Source of the DNA: Entomortierella parvispora | Lineage: Eukaryota; Mortierellomycota; Mortierellomycetes; Mortierellales; Mortierellaceae | Reading direction: 5' to 3' | Assembly (NCBI GenBank): GCA_963573315.1 | Contig: OY752144.1 | Coordinates: 2,102,501 to 2,166,500, forward strand | Length of the DNA: 64,000 nt | Notes under the pieces: generated by a model | What the model saw: only the letters and a program-made list of their open reading frames with translations | What the model was told of the DNA's origin: nothing | Database searches by the model: none | Part shown: piece by piece, positions 56,707 to 64,000 of the stretch | How the letters are laid out: the number at the start of each line of letters is the position of its first letter | Numbering within the stretch: the first letter of the stretch is position 1 | Made by a program: the position numbers and the translations under genes

Positions 56707-57225
56707 TGTTTGTGATGTCAACGGTGTCAGTGTTGGTGAGAGGCGGCAAAGGTCAGATGGAAATGAAATGAGGTGAAAAGAAAAGGACAGGAGTTGGAGT
56801 CGCCCAAGACGATGACAAAACAAGGGAATCCGGCGGATAGCGTTGTCAGGGAAGGGAGGCCTCCAGGCAACCTAGAGAGCAATTGGGATGACAGGTTCTC
56901 CTGTAGAGCCTCACGCCCCGTATCATCTCCAACCACAGCAACAAGGGCACTGACAGCAACGCGCCTCCACGATTGCAATCGTAGTGATGCACCCCACCTC
57001 GCATCTGCCTCGCGGCCGCTCCAGCACGCTATCCTCAGTCGATCGCAATTGTTAGATATAGGGCTTTTAGCCTGTTTAAAAAAGAATGATTATATTTCAG
57101 GGTTTCAAGGTTTCTGCAGAAAAAAGAAGTGTTTTGAAGAAGAAAGATGAAGAGTTTGAATGAGAAAGATGAAGATGAAGAGAAAGATTTCAATCCCGAT
57201 ATCCACCCAATATCTAGTCACCGCC
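56707..57225. other. Intergenic before the Harbinger element
   Basis: No exon is supported. Purine-rich repeats such as AAGATGAAGATGAAGAG are present near 57143-57185. Confidence 0.4.
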
Positions 57226-57228
57226 CTG
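57226..57228. repeat. Left target-site duplication CTG
   Basis: CTG directly precedes the left terminal inverted repeat; the same triplet follows the right repeat at 60453-60455. A 3-bp duplication is the size typical of PIF/Harbinger insertion. Confidence 0.65.
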
Positions 57229-57239
57229 AGCCATATTCA
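57229..57239. repeat. Left terminal inverted repeat
   Basis: AGCCATATTCA; its reverse complement is at 60442-60452. Confidence 0.75.
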
Positions 57240-57397
57240 ACAGCGTGTAGAGTGTAAAAATGTAGCAAAATTGCACGACACTCAATTGGCCACCCACGTT
57301 ACACGGGTAGAATGACTCATTTTTTCTTTTGCACTGGATTGTTTTTGCACGACGTTTTTGATTTTTCTCTTCATTACTACTTTCCCTCCATCACTTG

Positions 57398-58660
57398 ATG
57401 CCGCCTCTTAGAATACGAAGGACAAAAAGACAGCGTTTCATCCGACTATGTGAGAAGCGGATAGTAGAGACACTGGAATATTTCGAAGAACAGACCCTCC
57501 TATATGGGTGGGCACCATTTCCACTGCTTGCGAAGTCATATGGGGAACTTCTTGAACAAATCCGTGGATCTCGATATCTCAAGGCTCGCAAGCGTATGGC
57601 TTTTTCAAAAGTGTTAGTAGAGCAAGTCCTTCCACAATACGACGAGGAACAATTCAGGGACATTCTGCGCGTCACCAAGGAGCAGGCGCAATTGGTTGTG
57701 GGACTGATAGAAGGGAGTGTTCAGTTCCAAAGCAAGAACCCAGCCTTTCCTCAGGAGAGGGTGGTGAGGCAGCTCGAGGTTGCTCTGTTTCGCCTCGGCA
57801 CGAAAGGCATTTCGACAAAAAAAGTGGCATGGATATTTGGAGTCTCTCAAGGATCTGTCCATGCGTATACATGGCGCTGTGTGTATGCACTCGAGGAACT
57901 CTTTGACCATCATGTTGTGTGGCCCAACGAGGAGCGCAAGGCAGAGATATCCGAGTGGTTCCGTGTCAATAGAGGGTTTCCCTTTGCAATTGGTGCTGTT
58001 GATGGCGTGCCATTTCCCCTTGAACAGGCACCGAGCTATGATCCAGGGGCCTTTATCACCCGTAAATGCGACTACGCCGTGAGTGCCACCTGCGTCTGTG
58101 ATCATGAAGGCCTCTTTACTTTTGTCTCGACTGGATACATTGGCTCAATGCACGACTCCCTTGCATATCAGAGGTGTTACCTGTACACGCACAAGGAGCT
58201 CTACTTTCACGGGTACCAATACCTGCTCGCTGATGCCGCGTATACGATTTCCTGCACGGTCATGCCAAGATACAAGTCAGCCGTTGGAGATGAGCGGACG
58301 TTCAACAAGTACCATAGCTCGGCTCGTGTGAAGGTAGAACACGGATTTGGATTGCTGAAAAACAAGTTCCCGTCCCTAAGAAACCTGCCAATCAAGATCG
58401 CCTCCTTGGAGGATCTGGACAAGTCGGCAAGTTGGGTTCGAGCATGCGTTGTTCTACATAACATCATTCGTCGGAACGAACTGCAGACGGCGATTTTACA
58501 TGACGATTCGGACGATTCAGGTGGTGACTCGGACTACTTCTCTGAATCTGATTACTCAGGAGGTGAAGAGGGGACAAGCAACGAGCTGGATAAGCGCCTT
58601 GGTAGACAGAAGAGAGACAGTATGAGGGTATGGACGATTCATGATAGGCGCCGATGTTAA
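57398..58660 (+). CDS. PIF/Harbinger transposase (DDE_4 superfamily)
   Basis: 420 aa, single exon, start at the ATG at 57398. Cut-and-paste transposase. A helix-turn-helix part lies at about 110-165 (KGISTKKVAWIFGVSQGSVH). The catalytic DDE core follows: first Asp in FAIGAVDGVPFPLE; second Asp in STGYIGSMHDSLAYQ; the Asp-Ala-Ala-Tyr block YLLADAAYTI; and Glu in SSARVKVEHGFGLLKNKFPS. It ends in an acidic tail (DDSDDSGGDSDYF) and basic residues. It has no stops or frameshifts, unlike the 140-bp sliver at 14226. It is convergent with its accessory gene. Confidence 0.92.
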   Translation: MPPLRIRRTKRQRFIRLCEKRIVETLEYFEEQTLLYGWAPFPLLAKSYGELLEQIRGSRYLKARKRMAFSKVLVEQVLPQYDEEQFRDILRVTKEQAQLVVGLIEGSVQFQSKNPAFPQERVVRQLEVALFRLGTKGISTKKVAWIFGVSQGSVHAYTWRCVYALEELFDHHVVWPNEERKAEISEWFRVNRGFPFAIGAVDGVPFPLEQAPSYDPGAFITRKCDYAVSATCVCDHEGLFTFVSTGYIGSMHDSLAYQRCYLYTHKELYFHGYQYLLADAAYTISCTVMPRYKSAVGDERTFNKYHSSARVKVEHGFGLLKNKFPSLRNLPIKIASLEDLDKSASWVRACVVLHNIIRRNELQTAILHDDSDDSGGDSDYFSESDYSGGEEGTSNELDKRLGRQKRDSMRVWTIHDRRRC

Positions 58661-58668
58661 GGTCTTTA

Positions 58669-60238
58669 TTAAACAATTGGGACATTTGATGTTCTAAGTC
58701 CTTGCACCTGTTTCTGGAGATCTGTTTTCAGTTCGGCGGCCATATTGTGATACCGTGTCCATTCCTGCTGAACACGAGTCCATTCCTTGTCAATACGTTG
58801 CCACTCGGCCTGTTTCTCAGTTTTAAAATCCATTTCACGTTGTTCCAGTGCTAGTTCTCGCTTGTGGAGCATCGCTGTATGCTTCGCCTCGATATCATCT
58901 AGTCTTTTAATCAAGGCTTGCTCCCGATTCAGCCATTCTTCCGATGCTGCTCCCAGTCTGTTGCCTCCTTTACGATAATTCCGCTCCAGCCTACTTAACG
59001 TCTTTGAAATGTCCGGCCCTGGCACTGCACTGTCCTCTTTCCGTTGTTTGCCCTTTGAGGTTGAAGACCTTGCAGGTGGAGGTTCTATTAAGGAACGAAT
59101 ATATTGGTCAGAGGAGCATCTTCTTTTGCCTCAGATATTGGGGAACCCAGATAAACCTACGTATTGAACTGTCAGAATCAGACCAGCTAAGTGCACCTTC
59201 GAAGTCTTCGATAGTGTTGTCGCCTATGGCCACATGCTCATTGAGCTCAGCGTTCCTGTCAGGATCCAATCGAAGCGGCTGCTTTGGTGGCGGTGCGTTT
59301 CTTTTCAGGCTCCCAACATACACCTTGTGAAGCTTCTCATAGAAAGGACACTCATCCAACATAGCGTCCTTAAGTGTTGTTTCCTCTGTGTCTCCTGCTC
59401 CTGTGGCATTGGCCAACTTTCGAGCAGCATCATATTTTTTCTTGGTGTACGCGATTTTCGATTTGACTGACACGGCGTCCCAAGTCGTGTTATGTTTTGA
59501 ATTGACGAGCTCAGCGATCTCCTTGTGAATGTCTGCTGGCCTGTGCCCGGCGGTTGGTGCTACTCGATGGAGCCTCTCATGATTGATCGGATCAGCTAGC
59601 CAATCAATAAATGTGTCCATTCCCTCATTGGACCAGAACTTGCTCATTCCATCTGTCGTTTCTGACGCAGCACCTTTTCTCTTTTTCGCTGCTGGCTGAG
59701 AGTTTGAGCTTGATCCTGCGACCGAAGATTCCGGCGTCAGATCTATTGAGGCAGAGGCTATAGGACGAACTTGAATGCTACGTTGACGCTTGGTCATCTC
59801 GGATGAGTCAATGTACTGAAGATTTGTGGCGGTGAAGTTTGGATTAAGGGGAAATGAGGTAGACTGATGTAACACTTGGTGCAGGTGTTGTTGTGGATGT
59901 TGCTGCTGTTGCTGCTGTTGCTGCTGTTGCTGCGGGTATTGATGCTGTTGCTGCGTGTAATGATGTTGCAGGTATTGCTGCTGCAAATAGTGCTGCTGTT
60001 GACGCGGATGCAACTGATTTATTGACTGAGAATTTTGACTGTAAGACAGATCCGAGTTTGAATGAGTGGACTGGTGAGCAGAAACACGAGGCGATTGAAA
60101 GGACGCCTGGGAGAGAGCAGGCGAGGGAAAAGAAGTAGGTGAAGGGAAGGACGTTGATGGGGAAGGGTCGGGGATAGCAGTGAGAGGATGAGGCGCGAGA
60201 ATTGGAGGAGGCGACCCTCTTTGAAAGTTGTTGACCAT
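58669..60238 (-). CDS. Harbinger accessory SANT/Myb-like protein
   Basis: Exons 60238-59161 and 59084-58669 (donor AATAC|GTAGGT, acceptor TTAATAG), 497 aa. In this superfamily the second protein binds the transposase and the element ends and helps nuclear import. Seen: a Pro/Ser start; a Gln-rich block (12 consecutive Gln near 59900-59935, with HQYPQQQ and HYLQQQYLQHHY); a basic PAAKKRKGAAS, likely nuclear signal; a Myb/SANT-like domain KFWSNEGMDTFIDWLADPIN through KIAYTKKKYDAARKLAN; CPFYEKLHKVYVGSLKRNAP; an acidic EDFEGALSWSDSDS; and a C-terminal coiled coil (ASEEWLNREQALIKRLDDIE, LALEQREMDFKTEKQAEWQR). The C-terminal two thirds is closely matched by the decayed copy at 14.4-15.5 kb. Confidence 0.88.
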
Positions 60239-60441
60239 GGGAATAGATGAGAAGAATGAGAAGAGAAACGAAAAAAAAGTCAGCATCGTGTTTTTTTGTT
60301 CGAGTCTTTTGTTCTTCTTTTTTGAGAACAAAACCTGTCGTGCAAAATGAAGATGATTGGCTGGGCATGATTTTGCACCAAGATTTTTTTGCACGGTGGT
60401 GTGGCCAATCAAACATTTTGCACGCTTCCCCTGCCCACCGA

Positions 60442-60452
60442 TGAATATGGCT
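60442..60452. repeat. Right terminal inverted repeat
   Basis: TGAATATGGCT, exact reverse complement of the left end. Confidence 0.75.
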
Positions 60453-60455
60453 CTG
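60453..60455. repeat. Right target-site duplication CTG
   Basis: Matches the CTG at 57226-57228. Confidence 0.65.
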
Positions 60456-61960
60456 TAAACAGGCCCGAGGTGAGGTATCTTTGGAGTGGGCATTCGGCCT
60501 CACGCATCGAGTTTGACCCCAAGTACGACCCCTAACCAGACAATATACCCTCAGCGCCAACAGAAGCAGCCCCCCCCCACACACCACACACGCTCTAAAC
60601 TAAATGAAGGAGGAGAAAAGGAAATTTGAAGACGTTCGAAAGGGAGCTCCAAGACCGAGAGCGGGCCTTAGAGCAGTCGCCAAGATTTCTTGGTTCTTGA
60701 TGAATGGATGGGAAAACAGACAGTTCAAAAGGGCAGGGGCAAAGGGGTCAGGTGTGCCGAATGAAAGAGGGCGGGCAGGCAGGCATGACGGGCAGGTGGG
60801 CGGGCCTCGTTGGCAAAGAAAAGCCAAACCCAGGACGATAGCAGGAAGCAAGACGCAGTTAAGGCGCGCCAGGGATGGTTCCAAGTCTCAGACGGGTCGA
60901 TTTCTGAAGAAGTGCTAGACCTCTGAATAAGTAAGTCCCGCGAGTATTTTCGAGGACCGAACTATGTTAGCAACCGGCATCGAGTTCAAGCAACCGCAAA
61001 AAAAGAGCAGTCGCAAGAAACTCTTGGTGGCGTAGGGCCTGTGGCCAATGTCTTCGTCTTGTCGCGCATGTAATGTGAGAAGGAGGTGGGGCCAATGAAC
61101 CGAATGGAGAGCGGTAGTTCTTGAAGGCGTAACGGGCAGAGGCTTCGTCGCCGAAAGGAGGCCGGGCCACGGACAGCGGCACAAAAGGGCGGTATGACTC
61201 GAGGTCGTAAAGGAGGCAACCGAGGTCTTGACTTGGCGGCAAGGGATGGTCTTTGAGGGATGCTTGCTTGGGGGTCACCGAGAGAGGCGGCATGGACCGA
61301 GGCAGGAGACCGATGGTTCTTGACGGCAGTGGATGTCCGACATGGCAGGCAGAGGAGGGTTGGGCCCGGTGGTTTGTGCTTTGAGGTGGCTTTGGAAAGG
61401 AAGGGTGGGAGAGGGCTGGTATTTTTGATTGGACCCAACCATTTTCCCCGTCGTATAAAACGCATGCAAATTTCGCTATTTCTTTTCTCTTTTCCAACTG
61501 TTTCCTTCACCTTCCATCCCCCTTCCTGCCCTTGTCCCCTCCCTTTGCCACCATCCTTATCCCATCTGTTCATCTGAATCAATTCGTTATAGCCCACCAA
61601 TGTTGACCGCTGTGGTCCTTCCGGCGTTTCCTTTTTGGTAAAAAGTCCCGAGGATGACCCAAAATGTAAGCAATCTCTCTCCTTCGAATCTCGATGAAGA
61701 ATGGTCATAGACATGCGCGTTAAATGGTGGAATGGGTGCATTCGAGGACGAGGATTCTTGCTGATCATTTGCATTCGCACCCTGGCAAGCTGCATTCCTT
61801 CAAAAGACGACACCTTCAAACTCACATATGAAAAAAATATGACTCGGGAGAAGGTCACTGCGCTCGGAGGGACCAAGCGGCTTTGGTAAAAAAAACTGAC
61901 TCGGGACTCGGGTGAGTCTTGGCAGAAAAGAACGTGACCCTAGGAAGAAAGCGCAGCGGC
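60456..61960. other. 1.5 kb without a supported gene
   Basis: G/A-rich plus strand with low-complexity frames; no exon signals with matching phase were found. A 9-C run occurs at about 60571-60579. Confidence 0.35.
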
Positions 61961-62275
61961 GCGTTTCCTACGCTCTTTGCTTCTTTTTTTCTTCTTGCGG
62001 AGCGGTTCCGGCGCGAAACCGGCGCGTTTCCTACGCTCTTTTCTTCTTTTTTCTTCTTGGAAAGTGGCTCCGGCGCGTGTCCTACGCTCTTTTCCTCTTT
62101 TTTCCTCTTGCGAAGCAGTTCCGGCGCGAAACCGGCGCGTTTCCTACGCTCTTTTCTTCCTTTTTCTTCTTGAAAAGCGGTTCTGGCGCGTGGTCCTATG
62201 CTCTTTTCTTGTTTTTTTTTGAAGTTTCGGCGCGTATCCTACGCTCTTTGCTTCTTTTTTTCCTTTTGGGAAGCG
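61960..62275. repeat. Degenerate tandem repeat, about six units of 41-60 bp
   Basis: The core GCGCGTTTCCTACGCTCTTT recurs with variants at about 61960, 62020, 62073, 62130, 62185 and 62230. Each is followed by a CTTCTTTTTTCTTCTTG-type pyrimidine run and a GGTTCCGGCGCGAAACCG-type spacer. Unit length varies. All three frames are open through much of it, but the translations (VSYALFFFF-like) are low complexity and not convincing as protein. Confidence 0.85.
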
Positions 62276-62709
62276 TTTTTTTTTTTTTGGAAGGATGCGA
62301 TTTCGGCTCAGGACAAGATTTTTAACCCAAGTTTTGCACTTATGGGCAAAGAGCTTTACCAAACACTTCTAAGTATAAAACAGGAAGCAGCAGGAGAGGA
62401 AAAGGACTCGGGAGCAGACAATGCATGGATTTTTGGACTTTATTGGATTCATGAATCAGGAGTAATTCAGAGGGCCAGGGTTCCAAATGGCATACTCAGA
62501 GCTGGACAGGACAGGACATTACTTTGGAGAAAGAAAACTACAGGAATGTAGGAGTGCAAAAGGATAGGACATTACTTTAGAAAAAGAAGAATGCAGGAAT
62601 GTAGGAATGTAAAAGGCGAGGCAGATCATGGAGGAAAACCATGCAAAGTCCGAGCACGCGTCAATCGACACCCACCGCACCAGCCAATGAAGTGCGCGAT
62701 TTTTATTAT
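62276..62709. other. Region with short repeated phrases, no gene
   Basis: Repeated text such as AGGACATTACTTTGGAGAAAG / AGGACATTACTTTAGAAAAAG and CAGGAATGTAGGAGTG / CAGGAATGTAGGAATG (62508-62610) indicates a small local duplication. No coding exon is supported. Confidence 0.45.
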
Positions 62710-63622
62710 CTAAATTTGGGCGACGGGCACAGTTGCTGCTGCCATTTGGTCCCTGAGTTGAGTCAGCTTCGGATTGTAATCCTCCATGCCGACAACGTCC
62801 TCCGATTTTGTGGCGTGGATCAGAGCATCCTTGAACTCTCCCAGAGCCAAATCGTTATCGTTCTTGCCCTCCATCTGGATGAAAAGTAGAAAATAAAAGA
62901 ACAAAAAAGTGTTGGAGCGACAATCAACTTGAGCTAAACTCCATTCCAACAGGTGCGCAAGAGGCAGAACTCCATGTCTCTATCTTTTAACTCGTGGATC
63001 AAGCCAAATGTGGAAACACCCAATGCTGCACATTCATAGCAGTCTTTTCTTTAGCCATGGTAATCGCGCTTTGGATGTGGCTCGACACCGCTGTAAAGAT
63101 AAAATGAAGGTTGTCACGCTCAAACATGCACCTCGTCCACAGTCTCTTTGACGCTATCATTCTGTTAACGGGCCGAATTGGATTGGAGTCATTGGACGCG
63201 CCTGTGGACCATATTACAGCCGTAATGGCCTTTTCCCACAGTTTCGGAAGAGATGTCCTCAAGAGAACAATCTGCTGTGTCCAGGACGCTGTCTTGATCG
63301 TCAGCTTGGTGACTTCCGCACCTTTTGATTCCCTGTACCCAAAGAGAGTTTTTGTTCAAAGCCTACGCAACATCACCTCAGGAGATTCGTTACTCTATGT
63401 GGCGCACGCAGACAGGATTGTTCTATGAGCCATATTAAGGATCTCGAGGGACTCTTTGGCGTCAAGGCTCTGAGCCGCCCAGGTACCCTGAACCCTATTG
63501 ACTGGAATTTTATTTACCCTTTCGTTTTTGGATTCATACGTCCTGGGCACAACGCCCTTCATCCGCAAACACACCTCAAACACGATCTTGGCGACTGCCG
63601 TGGACTCGGACGGAGGACACAT
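62710..63622 (-). CDS. Possible multi-exon gene or fragment, unrecognised
   Basis: Minus-strand segments look protein-like. About 63622-63395: IVFEVCLRMKGVVPRTYESK, then SLDAKESLEILNMAHRTILS. About 63340-62999: AEVTKLTIKTASWTQQIVLL, SLPKLWEKAITAVIWSTGAS. 62886-62710, after a pyrimidine-rich TTCATCCAG acceptor: MEGKNDNDLALGEFKDALIH, TKSEDVVGMEDYNPKLTQLR, end PVAQI. I could not join all segments in one phase and do not recognise a family. It may be a real gene with unclear introns or a decayed one. Opposite-strand frames (63111-63428) look like the shadow. Confidence 0.35.
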
Positions 63623-64000
63623 CCCACTGATGGGTCTAATTAAAGATTCTCTTAATCTTGGGCAGAATAGGTTTCATTTGACCCCAGCACGGGTCTTCGA
63701 AGCCTGGAACTCCTTGTATCCACTCAAGTTACATCTGGAAGGTCGCTTACACCTAGTCCTCTTCTGTCGGTGACGTTTCTGAGGGTAGCTTGGCGCGCTC
63801 TCAATCCTCTCTGGTTAGTAATGCAGGCAGTTATCGCAATGAGGGGTGGAGATTCGACGAGGAGTACATGGCTCCCAAAGGAGAGGAGGACCGGCTACGT
63901 TCAAACTGACGGCGATGGCGACGGAAGGATTTGGAAAGGATGTGGAGCGCGCGAATGGTGTCATGAGGCGCCTGGTCAGGGCAAAGCCAGACGACGGGCA
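63623..64000. other. Window end, no supported gene
   Basis: A short plus-strand frame after an AG at ~63819 (AGSYRNEGWRFDEEYMAPKG) is open for about 28 codons only. No other signal was seen. Confidence 0.3.

Larger units (their letters stand above)
57229..60452. mobile_element. Complete PIF/Harbinger DNA transposon, 3224 bp
   Basis: Terminal inverted repeats begin AGCCATATTCA at 57229 and end TGAATATGGCT at 60452: 11 bp perfect, with further partial matches inward (AACAG against TCGG, and an inner ATTGGCCAC shared in inverted orientation near 57282 and 60402). They are flanked by CTG on both sides. The element encodes a DDE transposase on the plus strand and a SANT/Myb-like accessory protein on the minus strand, the two-gene layout known for PIF/Harbinger elements. 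The two stop codons are 8 bp apart. Both frames are open and the catalytic residues are present, so it may be recently active. Confidence 0.85.

Noticed and set aside
1-64000. CRISPR arrays, bacterial operons or rRNA genes
   Set aside because: No regularly spaced identical repeats, no polycistronic layout and no rRNA-like conserved blocks were seen.

Overview
The window is nuclear DNA of a filamentous fungus. Genes are dense, on both strands, and split by many short introns (about 55-150 bp) with GTAAGT-like donors and CTAAC-like branch sites. The gene set is eukaryotic: proteasome ATPase, TFIID subunits, GPI mannosyltransferase, CTDK-type kinase. Gene style, Q-rich and RD-rich low-complexity proteins, a PIF/Harbinger DNA transposon and a Fanzor-like nuclease suggest an early-diverging fungus, most likely Mucoromycota and perhaps Mortierellaceae. 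That placement is inference; no rRNA or marker search was possible.

Layout. 1-6 kb: 3' part of RPT5, then MEX67 and ERV1. 6-9.8 kb: minus-strand ARG82/IPMK and TAF7. 10.6-11.2 kb: two frame-compatible exons of an unidentified minus gene. 12-13.8 kb: a Q-rich bZIP factor. 14.2-16.6 kb: a decayed Harbinger copy abutting a frameshifted arrestin-like pseudogene. 17-19 kb: a 2-hydroxyacid dehydrogenase. 19-24.2 kb, minus: TAF9, GPI18 and a frameshifted membrane-anchored Hsp70-like gene. 24.6-26.3 kb: CDC73. 27.9-30.6 kb: an unknown acidic protein. 30.9-36.5 kb, minus: a Fanzor-like RuvC/zinc-finger nuclease gene with an upstream same-strand gene of unknown function. 37.4-38.7 kb: a conserved protein of unknown function. 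38.9-43.9 kb, minus: a giant CTK1/CDK12-type kinase. 45.2-47.9 kb: a divergent CaCA cation/H+ antiporter. 48.2-48.8 kb: a small membrane protein. 49.3-50.8 kb: ARG4. 51.4-52.9 kb: a multi-SANT/Myb protein. 53.2-54.9 kb: an NTF2-like fold protein. 56.4-56.7 kb: a small secreted peptide precursor. 57.2-60.5 kb: an apparently complete Harbinger element with terminal inverted repeats and a CTG target duplication. 60.5-64 kb: repeat-rich DNA with no firmly supported gene.

Several genes serve RNA polymerase II expression (TAF7, TAF9, CDC73, CTK1, MEX67), but they are separately oriented and there is no operon-like logic. The mobile and decaying parts are the points of most interest: the Fanzor-like locus, the complete and decayed Harbinger copies with their shared accessory protein, and the two broken host-like genes. 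Exon borders were set by hand from reading-frame continuity, splice motifs and family conservation.
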